Shown piece after piece: positions 8,556 through 16,478 of a DNA stretch of 64,000 nt. How positions within the stretch are numbered: position 1 is the stretch's first letter; each line of letters opens with the position of its first letter. The DNA is taken from NCBI GenBank assembly GCA_964540535.1, contig CAZIMO010000009.1:1-64000 (forward strand), given 5' to 3'. The translations under genes and the position numbers were made by a program. The notes below the pieces were generated by a model. That model did no database searches and had not been told where the DNA came from. It saw only the letters and a program-made list of their open reading frames with translations. Source of the stretch: Fimenecus sp964540535. GTDB lineage: Bacteria; Bacillota; Clostridia; Oscillospirales; Acutalibacteraceae.

Positions 8556-9254
8556 CTAAACTCTGTCTTTGTCGTCGGTCAACGCACCGCTTGCGTGTAT
8601 TGAAATAGGGTCGCCCAAATATGTAGGCTCCGGCTGAACAATACAATAAAAGAAATCCTTTACTCTTGCCAAAGCTTCACGAATATCATTGTAAATTCCG
8701 TATTTTAATTCATCTGCGGCAACGCCGTAGGCGTCAATGCCCAATTTGCGTGCGTTATAAACCGAACGGTATATATGATATTTTTGAGTGACAATCACCA
8801 TTTTCTCAACTTGAAAAACATCTCTTGCACGGTACATTGACTCATAGGTTGAAAAGCCTGCGTGATCCATAAAAACATTGTCTGCAGAAACGCCGTTTTC
8901 AATGGCATAGTCTTTCATTGCGTTTACTTCGTCATAATTATCTCTTCCGTGGTCGCCCGTCATCATAATTCTATCGGTACAGCCTGTGTTGTAAACATCA
9001 AGCCCGAATTTAAGACGTTCCCGAAGCATAGGCGACGGCTTGCCGTCCCAAAGCCCTGCGCCCATAATCATTACACAGTCAAAATCGTACTCTGCGGCCT
9101 CGTCAACCGTAAGAATATAATCGCTGACATAAGAAATCACATAAGCATTTATGCCAACAACGGCAATTCCGCCCAAAAGGCACAGACAAAGCACCGCAAT
9201 AATTATGCGTTTTAAAATCTTTTTAAGCTTTGACTTCTTTAATGCTTTTGACAT
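8556..9254 (-). CDS. SanA/YdcF-like (DUF218) membrane-anchored protein
   Basis: 232 residues. One N-terminal transmembrane helix (about residues 17-40) is followed by an extracytoplasmic DUF218 domain. The domain signatures are visible: DCVMIMGAGLWDGKPSPML, the GDHG turn, STYESMYRARDVF and VTQKYHIYRSVYNARKLG. Relatives include SanA and ElyC, linked to envelope integrity, with biochemical activity unsettled. The ATG at 9254 is chosen because AAGGA lies 9 bases upstream; a TTG at 9263 is also in frame. It is embedded between iolC and iolB (15 and 26 bp gaps), which is unexpected for a sugar-catabolic operon. Confidence 0.8.
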   Translation of the reverse strand: MSKALKKSKLKKILKRIIIAVLCLCLLGGIAVVGINAYVISYVSDYILTVDEAAEYDFDCVMIMGAGLWDGKPSPMLRERLKFGLDVYNTGCTDRIMMTGDHGRDNYDEVNAMKDYAIENGVSADNVFMDHAGFSTYESMYRARDVFQVEKMVIVTQKYHIYRSVYNARKLGIDAYGVAADELKYGIYNDIREALARVKDFFYCIVQPEPTYLGDPISIHASGALTDDKDRV

Positions 9255-9269
9255 CTTTAGCAATCCTTT

Positions 9270-10286
9270 TTAAACACGGGCAATCATATCGCCGTATTCT
9301 TCTTTTTCTTTTTTTATGAACTCTTTAACTGCGTCAACTGAAGGCATATCCTCTGAACAAGCATGGCTTGCAACAAGCATTGCCGCCGATGCTGAACCGA
9401 ATTCGAGAGCGTCAATAATCTCCCAGCCCTCAAACACACCGTAAAGGAATGCGCTGGCGTATCCATCGCCGCCGCCAAAGGATTTAAGAAGCTTTACGGG
9501 GAATGGCTTAATTGAGAAGCTTTCACCGTCATTTGTATAAGCGGTTGAACCCTCTTTGCCGTGCTTAATAATAACGATTTTAGCATTCTGTGAATGCCAA
9601 TAAGCCGCAGTTTCTTTATCGGTCATACCTGGCTTAATAAATTTTTCGGTAAGGTCATATTCCTCACGTGAACCGAGAATAATATCAGCCTCGCGCGCAA
9701 CAGAAGAATAGTAAATTGCGATTTCATCGCTGTTCTTCCAATTGTATTCACGGTAGTCAATATCGAAAATTACGGGAATTCCGTTTTTCTTGGCAAGAGC
9801 AACTGCTTTTAAAGCCGCCTCTCTCGAGGGACTTTCTGCAAGAGCAGTACCCGAAATAAGAATTGCCTTTGCTTTATTTATGTAATCCTCATCAATATCG
9901 TCAACATGAAGCTTTAAATCAGCCGCTTCGTTACGGTACATAACGATTGAGCTTTCAGTTTCTGACTTAATTTCAGTGAATGTAAGTCCGATTTTTTCAC
10001 CGTTTTCACAACGTTTGATATGAGAAGTGTCAATTCCCTCTTTTGCAAAATAATCAGTTACAAATGTGCCGAACTGATCGTCCGATACTCTTGCGAAAAA
10101 ACCTATTTTTTTACCGAGTCTTGCAAGACCAACTGCAATATTTGCAGGTGAACCGCCAAGGTATCTCTTAAATGTTGTGCTTTCATTAAGCGGACAGTAA
10201 TAGTCAACAGGATTTAAATCAACTGCAACCCTGCCCAAAAGAATTAAATCAAATTCCTTATTGTTGTCAAATTCAATGTATTTCAT
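9270..10286 (-). CDS. iolC: 5-Dehydro-2-deoxygluconokinase
   Basis: 338 residues. It phosphorylates 2-deoxy-5-keto-D-gluconate with ATP. It is a PfkB-family kinase: the N-terminal substrate motif RYLGGSPANIAVGLARLG and the C-terminal ATP/anion-hole motif SFGGGDGYASAFLYG are present, with the catalytic Asp in GGGD. ATG at 10286 follows GAGGAG. It lies 10 bp after iolJ, so kinase and aldolase are made together. Confidence 0.92.
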   Translation of the reverse strand: MKYIEFDNNKEFDLILLGRVAVDLNPVDYYCPLNESTTFKRYLGGSPANIAVGLARLGKKIGFFARVSDDQFGTFVTDYFAKEGIDTSHIKRCENGEKIGLTFTEIKSETESSIVMYRNEAADLKLHVDDIDEDYINKAKAILISGTALAESPSREAALKAVALAKKNGIPVIFDIDYREYNWKNSDEIAIYYSSVAREADIILGSREEYDLTEKFIKPGMTDKETAAYWHSQNAKIVIIKHGKEGSTAYTNDGESFSIKPFPVKLLKSFGGGDGYASAFLYGVFEGWEIIDALEFGSASAAMLVASHACSEDMPSVDAVKEFIKKEKEEYGDMIARV

Positions 10287-10296
10287 AGTTTTCTCC

Positions 10297-11139
10297 TCAA
10301 TTATTCATAAAGCTGAATACTTTAATATGTCTTTTTACATTTTCGTATACGCCTTCCGTTTCAGCATGGCTCAAATCGAAGAAATTCGCTTTTTCAATCG
10401 GCTTGCAGTAATCAAGCGCATATTTTGCAAGATGATCAAAGCTTGCGGTGGCAATATTTATTTTGCGTACTCCGAGAGTTATAGCCTGCTGGAACATCTC
10501 ATCGGTAATTCCTGTTCCGCCGTGAAGAACCAAAGGCGTATCAACCATTTTGTTAATATCGTCAAGCACATCAAAGCGAAGATTCGGAAGCACAGGGTAA
10601 TTGCCGTGCGCGTTGCCGATTGCAACGGCCAATGCGTCAACATTGGTTTCATCGCAGAAAAGCTTCGCGTCATCGGGATTTGTGCAAAGTATTTCATGAG
10701 CCTTGCCCTCACCCTCGTTACCGCCGACAACGCCCAATTCAGCCTCAACGGTTGCGCCGTATTTATCAGCTTCTGCTCTAACTCTCTTTACTGCCTGAAT
10801 ATTTTCAGCGAGGGGTAAAAGAGAACCGTCAAACATAACGGAAGTAAATCCAAGCTGAAGAGCCTTCTGAACCGTTTCAAATTTTAAGCCGTGGTCAAGG
10901 TGAACGGCTATATCAACCTTTGAATTTTTTGCCGCTGAAATCATCATAGGTCCCATAAGCTCAAGGGGCGAATTTTTAAGACGGCATTCCGCAATTTGAA
11001 GAATAATAGGTGTGTTCAGTTCTTCGGCGGCGGCAACAGCGCCCATTACCATTTCCATATTACCGACACTGAAAGCACCCACTGCCATATTGCGTTTTTC
11101 TGCATTTTCAAGGAGAGTTTTCATTTGAACCAAAGCCAA
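10297..11139 (-). CDS. iolJ: 6-Phospho-5-dehydro-2-deoxygluconate aldolase (class II)
   Basis: 280 residues. It cleaves 2-deoxy-5-keto-gluconate 6-phosphate to dihydroxyacetone phosphate and malonate semialdehyde. Class II fructose-bisphosphate-aldolase features are present: zinc and catalytic region VHLDHGLKF, AELGVVGGNEGEG, and LHGGTGITDEMFQQAI for the phosphate. I choose TTG at 11139 as start: it gives the family N-terminus MALVQMKTLL and has GGAG nine bases upstream. An ATG at 11124 would remove the first strand, and a TTG at 11154 lies before the RBS. First gene of the iol operon. FBP or tagatose-bisphosphate activity is an alternative, but the context favours IolJ. Confidence 0.85.
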   Translation of the reverse strand: MALVQMKTLLENAEKRNMAVGAFSVGNMEMVMGAVAAAEELNTPIILQIAECRLKNSPLELMGPMMISAAKNSKVDIAVHLDHGLKFETVQKALQLGFTSVMFDGSLLPLAENIQAVKRVRAEADKYGATVEAELGVVGGNEGEGKAHEILCTNPDDAKLFCDETNVDALAVAIGNAHGNYPVLPNLRFDVLDDINKMVDTPLVLHGGTGITDEMFQQAITLGVRKINIATASFDHLAKYALDYCKPIEKANFFDLSHAETEGVYENVKRHIKVFSFMNN

Positions 11140-11160
11140 AGCAGCCCACTCCAATCCATT

Positions 11161-11177
11161 TTAGTTTATTTAACTAA
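11161..11177. promoter_or_regulatory. Inverted repeat at the iol promoter
   Basis: TTAGTT-N5-AACTAA is a perfect 6-bp inverted repeat. It directly abuts the -10 box and sits in the start region of the iol transcript. It may be an operator, but no inositol regulator is encoded nearby, and it could also be a chance AT-rich palindrome. Confidence 0.4.
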
Positions 11178-11205
11178 TTTTATCACTATAAAAGCGTAAA
11201 ATCAA
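11177..11205 (-). promoter_or_regulatory. Probable iol operon promoter
   Basis: Read on the - strand: TTGATT (11200-11205), 17-bp spacer, TAAAAT (11177-11182), about 40 bp upstream of the iolJ start codon. It is a weaker match than the other promoters here, consistent with a regulated operon. Confidence 0.55.
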
Positions 11206-11551
11206 TGTTTTACATATAAAAAATACCAATGAAATTCTGTATATTTTCACCTATTTTACAATACAAAAAACAGTACGTTGATTGTTTTTGCGAGATATCA
11301 AAGCATTTTTTAGTTTTTTTGCAAAAAAACTTTAAAACAAAATAAAAAAATGCACAAAGTTTTTAATAAATATCTTAAAAAAGAACTTAAAATTAAGTTA
11401 ATTCAGCTAAAAAAGCAAGTTTTATTTATGAAAATTATACAAAAACCAGCTTTTCATAAAAACAGTTTTTTGCAAACCGTCAACAAATTATGTTAAAAAT
11501 TTGTTTGTGCATTTTTAACAAATATTTAATAACTTTATTGTGCAAAAACAC
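11206..11551. other. AT-rich intergenic stretch without a gene
   Basis: About 350 bp of very AT-rich sequence with A/T tracts (for example around 11311-11352). I see no ORF with an RBS and no convincing hairpin-plus-T-run terminator. It may carry upstream control sites for either flanking promoter. Confidence 0.6.
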
Positions 11552-11580
11552 TTGACTTTTTTGTTGCGCAATGGTATTAT
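11552..11580 (+). promoter_or_regulatory. Promoter of the putative small RNA
   Basis: TTGACT (11552-11557), 17-bp spacer, TATTAT (11575-11580). It faces away from iolJ and has no protein gene in the following 235 bp. Confidence 0.75.
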
Positions 11581-11586
11581 ATAGCC

Positions 11587-11826
11587 ACAACAAAAGAAAA
11601 AGCGAAATTAAAGAACGCTAATCAGTTGTCCATAATTTCTGTGCGGTAGGTTTTTCCAATCCCCAACAAATTTTCCCTTTCCTTTTTCATAAAGTATAAC
11701 ACCAATCCCTATTTTTCCTGCCGCACAGAAGTTATTTATATATAGACTTTATTTCAAGTAAAGTTCATAATAATTTTTCTCTATATTTAGACAGTATGGT
11801 CAAAATGACTGTGCTGTCTTTTTTTG
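11587..11826 (+). ncRNA. Putative CU-rich small regulatory RNA
   Basis: This is a stand-alone unit of about 240 nt bounded by a good promoter and an intrinsic terminator, with no ORF that has an RBS. Its core is a 14-bp stem (TTCTGTGCGGTAGG at 11637-11650 with CCTGCCGCACAGAA at 11717-11730, one G-U pair). The stem closes a 66-nt loop containing three C-rich runs (tccaatcccc, ttttcccttt, ccaatccc). Such CU-rich loops are the usual seed regions of Firmicutes sRNAs that pair with Shine-Dalgarno sequences. A second small hairpin (GACTTTA/TAAAGTTC) follows the stem. The class is unknown to me; 6S, SRP and tmRNA do not fit. Confidence 0.6.
11790..11825 (+). terminator. Terminator of the putative small RNA
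   Basis: A 14-bp stem (11790-11803 with 11807-11820, three G-U wobbles) around AAA is followed by six T residues. Confidence 0.85.
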
Positions 11827-12142
11827 TGATACGCGCATTGTAAAATGCAACTGATTTTGATGGTCTTGAATTAAAATTCCCCTCTTATATGTCTTATCGA
11901 AATGTATTATAGATGTTTTTTATCTAAAGTCTTTTTTAAACTTAAAATTTCTATGTTTTAATGAAAAAAACACCCTTTTCATTGTATAAATCTTACAAAA
12001 AAGGCGGTCGATTTTTTTGAAAACCGCAGTTCGGAATAGTGCAAATAGATGATTTTTGTCTAAAAAACCGCCAAAATCAGTCACTTTTACGGTCGGTAGA
12101 TATTTTTTAACTGTCATTAAAAATGTGTTTGGCAAAAAATAT
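11827..12142. other. Intergenic stretch upstream of the aminomutase operon
   Basis: About 315 bp, AT-rich. The only structure I see is a short GCGGT/ACCGC hairpin near 12004-12027 and a second ACCGCC copy near 12069. An open frame on the - strand at 11920-12183 has no RBS and no recognisable protein. Confidence 0.5.
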
Positions 12143-12170
12143 TTGACACTGCCGAAAATAATGATATAAT
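12143..12170 (+). promoter_or_regulatory. Promoter of the aminomutase-aldolase operon
   Basis: TTGACA (12143-12148), 16-bp spacer, TATAAT (12165-12170). The roughly 70-nt leader contains an inverted repeat (ATTCACC at 12185-12191 with GGTGAAT at 12204-12210) before the RBS GGAGG at 12236-12240. Confidence 0.8.
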
Positions 12171-12248
12171 TAAAGTGAACCACAATTCACCAACTGTATT
12201 CACGGTGAATGTTAAAATTAAAATACCATTAAAATGGAGGTTTTTACA

Positions 12249-13739
12249 ATGGCAGACACAAGATACGCAATTGCTAATTATCATGATGCAGCGGCTATCA
12301 ACAGACAGCTTGATGATCTTATCAGCAAGCCGATTTACACAATTAAGCCCGAAGTACTTAAGAGCTATGAAGAAGAGTACTACGGTCAGAAATGTGCAAA
12401 GTCAAAGGAGATTATTGACGAAGCAAGAGCAATTATCCCCGGCGGCGTTCAGCACAACCTTGCTTTCAACTATCCTTTCCCACTTGTTTTCACAAAAGCA
12501 GACGGCGCTTATCTTTATGATATTGACGGCAATAAATATTTTGACTTCCTTCAGGCAGGCGGTCCCACAGTTCTCGGCTCAAACCCCAAGGTAGTTCGTG
12601 ACCAGGTTATTGACCTTCTTAATACATGCGGTCCTTCAACAGGTCTTTTCCATGAATTTGAATATAAACTTGCAAAGAAGATTTCTGACAGTGTTGAAAC
12701 AGTTCAGATGTTCCGTATGCAGGGTTCCGGTACAGAAGCTTGTATGACCGCAGTTCGTGTTGCCCGTCTTGCAACAGGCAAGAAAAACATTCTTAAAATG
12801 GGCGGTGCATACCACGGTTGGTCAGATCAGCTCGGTTACGGCATCCGTGTTCCCGGTTCAAAGTTTACACAGGCAAGCGGTGTTCCGCTTTACCTCTTCA
12901 AGCATACACAGGAATTCTTCCCCGGCGACCTTGACGATCTTGAGAGAAAGCTTCGCGCTAATGTTCTTCGCGGCGGCACAGCAGCAGTTTTCATTGAGCC
13001 TGTCGGTCCTGAAAGCGGTACAACACCTGTAAGCTATGACTTTAACAAGGGCGTTGAAAGACTTTGCCGTAAATATGGTGCACTTCTTGTATTCGATGAG
13101 GTTGTTACAGGATTCCGTATCGGTATGGCAGGTGCTCAGGGTTACTTCGGCGTTTCTCCTGACCTTACAATTTTCGGTAAGGTAATCGCAGGCGGATACC
13201 CGGGCGCAGGCGGTGTCGGCGGTAAGAAAGAATATATGAAGTTCCTCGGCGCAGGTCTTGACGATTCAGGCGAAAAAATTAAGAAGGCATTCACAGGCGG
13301 TACAATGACTGCTAACCCGCTTTCATGCTGCGCAGGTTACTTTACTCTTGAAGAAATCGATAAGCAGAACGCTTGCCAGAAAGCCGGCGAAATGGGTGAC
13401 AGACTTACAACAGGTCTTCAAGAACTTATCGCTAAGCACGGTCTTCCGTTCGTTGCTTGGAACGAGGGTTCAATCTGCCACCTTGAAACTGTTGGTACAA
13501 TGCACTATTCAATCAACTGGAAGAAGCCTTGGACTATTCCGTCAGTTCTTTCTGCTACATCAGAGAGAAAGAAAGAGATGCAGTACATGGGCGCTGCTTA
13601 TATGGCAGAGGGTCTTGTAACTCTTGCAGGCAGCCGTCTTTACACATCAGCTGCATATACTCCCAAGATGATTGATCAGGCACTTCAGTGCTTCGACAAA
13701 GTATTCGAGAATGTTGCAGTTAAACCTGCCGCAAAATAA
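12249..13739 (+). CDS. PLP-dependent aminotransferase/aminomutase, class III (GSAM-like)
   Basis: 496 residues, longer than typical glutamate-1-semialdehyde aminomutase (about 430). Class III signatures are visible: SGTEA at 160-164, the GGAYHGW loop (His 189), VFDEVVTGFR with Asp 283 for the pyridine nitrogen, and the PLP lysine 311 in IFGKVIAGGYPGAG. An extra N-terminal segment of about 60 residues precedes the fold. Start ATG at 12249 follows GGAGG; an ATG at 12234 lies before the RBS. It is divergent from the iol cluster and cotranscribed with the tandem aldolase. The substrate is unknown. A role in haem synthesis is unlikely since no hem genes adjoin it. An amino-sugar or amino-cyclitol substrate is possible (inference). 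Confidence 0.75.
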   Translation: MADTRYAIANYHDAAAINRQLDDLISKPIYTIKPEVLKSYEEEYYGQKCAKSKEIIDEARAIIPGGVQHNLAFNYPFPLVFTKADGAYLYDIDGNKYFDFLQAGGPTVLGSNPKVVRDQVIDLLNTCGPSTGLFHEFEYKLAKKISDSVETVQMFRMQGSGTEACMTAVRVARLATGKKNILKMGGAYHGWSDQLGYGIRVPGSKFTQASGVPLYLFKHTQEFFPGDLDDLERKLRANVLRGGTAAVFIEPVGPESGTTPVSYDFNKGVERLCRKYGALLVFDEVVTGFRIGMAGAQGYFGVSPDLTIFGKVIAGGYPGAGGVGGKKEYMKFLGAGLDDSGEKIKKAFTGGTMTANPLSCCAGYFTLEEIDKQNACQKAGEMGDRLTTGLQELIAKHGLPFVAWNEGSICHLETVGTMHYSINWKKPWTIPSVLSATSERKKEMQYMGAAYMAEGLVTLAGSRLYTSAAYTPKMIDQALQCFDKVFENVAVKPAAK

Positions 13740-13804
13740 TTCTTGATTTATCGGGGTGGATGAATTCATCTTCATCCACCCTATTAAGTTATGAGGTGAA
13801 AACT

Positions 13805-15025
13805 ATGGAAATTATGCAGGCAAAAGAGCTTGTTATCAAAGCCGGCCACGAGCTTATTGCGTCGGGACTTATTGCCCGTACATGGGGTAATATTTCATGC
13901 CGTATTAACGATACACAGTTTGTTATTACTCCCAGCGGAAGAGCTTATGAAACACTTACTCCCGAAGAGATTGTACTTGTAAATATTGAAGATCTTGAGT
14001 ATGAGGGCGAAATTAAGCCTTCAAGCGAAAAAGGTATTCATGCAGCTTGCTACAAACTTCGCCCCGAAGTAAATTTTGTTATTCATACACATCAGGTAAA
14101 CGCTTCAATAATTTCAGCTCTCGGCAATGATATTAACAATATCGAGGGTGAAAACGCAACTGCCATAGGTACTAATGTTCCGATTGCCGCTTACGGTCTT
14201 CCCGGCACAAAGAAGCTTCGCAAAGGCGTTATCGATGCAATTACACGTTCAGACTCTAAAGCTGCAATTATGGCTCACCACGGTGCAGTTTGTATGGGTG
14301 TTGACTATGACGACGCATTCAATGTTGCAAACAGGCTTGAAGCTGTTTGTGAGAAATATGTCCTTGATAAATATGCTTCTCTTACCGGTAATGTTGCTGA
14401 AAATCTTGCAGAAATCAACAGCTTTGTACTGGATAAATTCGTTAAAAAGCCTTCATCTGCTCCCGAATTCCCCGCTTGCAAGAGCGAGCGTGACGGCACA
14501 GTGTTCAACATTTCTTTAATTGACGGCGACGGCGCTGTTACAAGAATTGACATTGAGTCCGGCGATATTATCGCAGGTAACGGCTGTGAAGAATCAATTG
14601 AGCTTCACAGAGCAGTTTATAAAAAGCGTGACGATGTAAATTACATCACGCACACAAAAGATCCTTATGCGGTTGCTTGCTCAAAAATGGGCAAAAAGAT
14701 GCGCCCCCTCATTGACGACTTTGCACAGATTGTCGGCGTTAATGTAAAGAGCGCAAAATATGACCCCAACAATTCACTTGCAACTGCTAAAAAGGTTGTT
14801 AAAAAGTTAAACGGCAGAAACGCAGTTCTTCTTGAAAACAACGGCGCGCTTTGTGTTGCAGGCAGTGAGTTTGACGCAGGCGCTATTGAATTTATCACCA
14901 ATAAGGGTGCAAAAATTCAGATTAGCGCAAAGATGTTCGGCAAGGTTCAGCCAATCAATCCTATTGAAACAAGACTTATGCATCTTGTTTATAAGCTTAA
15001 ATATTCAAAGCAGGCAGAAAAGTAA
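13805..15025 (+). CDS. Tandem class II aldolase/adducin-domain protein
   Basis: 406 residues made of two class II aldolase (fuculose-phosphate aldolase/adducin-like) domains. The N-terminal domain (about 1-200) keeps the zinc ligands: HTH at 94-96, a further His at 158/159 in AHHGAVCMG, and Glu 75 in SSEKGIH. The C-terminal domain (about 232-395) has lost them: the HTH equivalent is HTK (283-285) and the AHHG equivalent is ENNG (344-347). It probably has a structural or substrate-binding role. Start ATG at 13805 follows GAGGTG, 65 bp after the aminotransferase. The substrate is unknown, but a retro-aldol step on a product of the upstream PLP enzyme fits the pairing. Confidence 0.75.
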   Translation: MEIMQAKELVIKAGHELIASGLIARTWGNISCRINDTQFVITPSGRAYETLTPEEIVLVNIEDLEYEGEIKPSSEKGIHAACYKLRPEVNFVIHTHQVNASIISALGNDINNIEGENATAIGTNVPIAAYGLPGTKKLRKGVIDAITRSDSKAAIMAHHGAVCMGVDYDDAFNVANRLEAVCEKYVLDKYASLTGNVAENLAEINSFVLDKFVKKPSSAPEFPACKSERDGTVFNISLIDGDGAVTRIDIESGDIIAGNGCEESIELHRAVYKKRDDVNYITHTKDPYAVACSKMGKKMRPLIDDFAQIVGVNVKSAKYDPNNSLATAKKVVKKLNGRNAVLLENNGALCVAGSEFDAGAIEFITNKGAKIQISAKMFGKVQPINPIETRLMHLVYKLKYSKQAEK

Positions 15026-15052
15026 GCCGAATTTATCTATCAGCAAACATAT

Positions 15053-15083
15053 AAGGAACTCTCAATTGGAGAGTTCCTTTTTT
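15053..15083. terminator. Terminator of the aminomutase-aldolase operon
   Basis: GGAACTCTC pairs with GAGAGTTCC around a short loop, followed by TTTTTT on the + strand. Confidence 0.85.
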
Positions 15084-15111
15084 ATTGCTTTGTGTGTTCA
15101 ATTGGCTCTTT

Positions 15112-15438
15112 TCAAGTATTCTTATCAACTTGATGAAAGGTTTTTAAGTTGCCTGTTTTTGCACTGCGCTTGTCAAGCTCCGCCATAACATCGGCAACAT
15201 CAATTCCCTCGTTTGCCATCATAACAAAAAGATGGAAAATCAAATCGCTGATTTCACCAACAGTTTCTTCTTTGTTGCCGTTTTTTGCGGCAATAATTGT
15301 TTCAGCGCATTCCTCGCCTACTTTTTTAAGGATTTTATCAAGTCCTTTTTCAAAAAGATAGCAGGTATATGAACCCTCTTGCTGTTCTTCTTTTCTTGAA
15401 AGAATTGTGTTATAAAGATTTATCAATGTATCATTCAT
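15112..15438 (-). CDS. hisE: Phosphoribosyl-ATP pyrophosphatase
   Basis: 108 residues. It hydrolyses PR-ATP to PR-AMP, step 2 of histidine synthesis. It is an all-alpha NTP-pyrophosphohydrolase with the helix VGEECAETIIAAKN and a following EISDLIFHL metal-binding helix. It is a separate protein here rather than fused to HisI. It overlaps hisI by 8 bp and is the last gene of the his operon. Confidence 0.92.
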   Translation of the reverse strand: MNDTLINLYNTILSRKEEQQEGSYTCYLFEKGLDKILKKVGEECAETIIAAKNGNKEETVGEISDLIFHLFVMMANEGIDVADVMAELDKRSAKTGNLKTFHQVDKNT

Positions 15439-15754
15439 TATTTATCACCTCATTAAAAAAACATGATTTACTGCCCGTATGGCAAGCAGGACCAATCTGC
15501 TCGACCTTGACAAGCAAAGTATCATCATCACAATCGCCGTGAATTGAAATCACCTTTTGAGTGTGTCCCGAAGTTGCGCCCTTGTTCCAAAGTTCCTGCC
15601 TTGAACGGCTCCAAAACCAAGTGTAGCCTGTTTCTAATGTTTTGGCAAGAGACTCACGGTTCATATAGGCAAGCATTAAAACCTCGCCTGTTTTTTCTTC
15701 TTGAATTACGGCCGGTATAAGCTCGCCTTTTACAAAAAATCTGTCAAGGTTCAT
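15431..15754 (-). CDS. hisI: Phosphoribosyl-AMP cyclohydrolase
   Basis: 107 residues. It opens the adenine ring of PR-AMP (step 3). Family features: MLAYMNRESLAKTLETG, WSRSRQELWNKG, the Asp-rich DCDDDT metal site, and zinc-binding cysteines in GPACHTGSKSCFF. Start ATG at 15754 follows GAGGTG; the longer frame to 15787 overlaps hisA and is not supported. Confidence 0.93.
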   Translation of the reverse strand: MNLDRFFVKGELIPAVIQEEKTGEVLMLAYMNRESLAKTLETGYTWFWSRSRQELWNKGATSGHTQKVISIHGDCDDDTLLVKVEQIGPACHTGSKSCFFNEVINNE

Positions 15755-15758
15755 AACT

Positions 15759-16475
15759 TTACACCTCGCATTCCTTAATAGCTTCACTTAAATCAAGTGT
15801 ACCGCTGTAAATTGAGCGACCGCAGATAGCACCGTACATCTGTGATGCCTTTAAAGCCTTGATATTGCTTAAATCTTTAATTCCGCCGCTTGCCGTGATG
15901 TTGCAGGAAACTGCATTATTGAGCTTCACTAACTGCTCTAAATTAGGACCGGAAAGCATTCCGTCACAGTCGATATCTGTAAAGATAATATACTTTACAC
16001 CAAAATCTTCCATTCTCTTTGCAAGCTCAATATAATGAGTATTACTTTTTTCTGTCCAGCCTTCGGTAGCAACCATTTCATTCTTAGCGTCAATGCCGAC
16101 GGCAATTCTGCCTCCGAATTCTTTGCATGCTTCTTTAACAAGCTGTGGATTTTTCAATGCCGCCGAACCGATAATTACACGCTCTATGCCATTCTGGATA
16201 TAAAAATCCACATCATTCATAGTGCGTATTCCACCGCCGACTTCAACTTTAAGTCCGCTGTTTTCAGCAACATCAAGAAATATTTCGCTGTTTATGCGAG
16301 CACCGTCAAGCGCACCGTTTAAGTCAACCATATGAATCCACTCTGCACCCGCTTTGCGGAAATTCAAAGCAGTTTCCATATAGCTGTCGGCAACCTTGCC
16401 TGCGGTTGCAAAATCACCTTTATAAAGGCGAACACATTCTTTATCTTTTATATCTATTGCGGGAAAAATTATCAT
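15759..16475 (-). CDS. hisA: ProFAR isomerase
   Basis: 238 residues. It converts ProFAR to PRFAR (step 4). It is a TIM barrel with the catalytic Asp residues in AIDIKDKECVRLYKGD and FTDIDCDGMLSGPN, and two phosphate-binding loops VGGGIR and ASGGI. It starts 3 bp after hisB. In most his operons hisH lies before hisA and hisF after it; here both are absent, so the next enzyme for its product is not encoded locally. Confidence 0.94.
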   Translation of the reverse strand: MIIFPAIDIKDKECVRLYKGDFATAGKVADSYMETALNFRKAGAEWIHMVDLNGALDGARINSEIFLDVAENSGLKVEVGGGIRTMNDVDFYIQNGIERVIIGSAALKNPQLVKEACKEFGGRIAVGIDAKNEMVATEGWTEKSNTHYIELAKRMEDFGVKYIIFTDIDCDGMLSGPNLEQLVKLNNAVSCNITASGGIKDLSNIKALKASQMYGAICGRSIYSGTLDLSEAIKECEV

Positions 16476-16478
16476 TTA

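Noticed and set aside
11587..11826. 6S RNA, SRP RNA or tmRNA
   Set aside because: The single closed stem with a large C-rich loop does not match the closing stem and central bubble of 6S RNA, and no SRP or tmRNA consensus is visible.
11920..12183. 87-codon ORF on the - strand
   Set aside because: No RBS, AT-rich random composition, no recognisable protein, and it runs into the promoter of the + strand operon.
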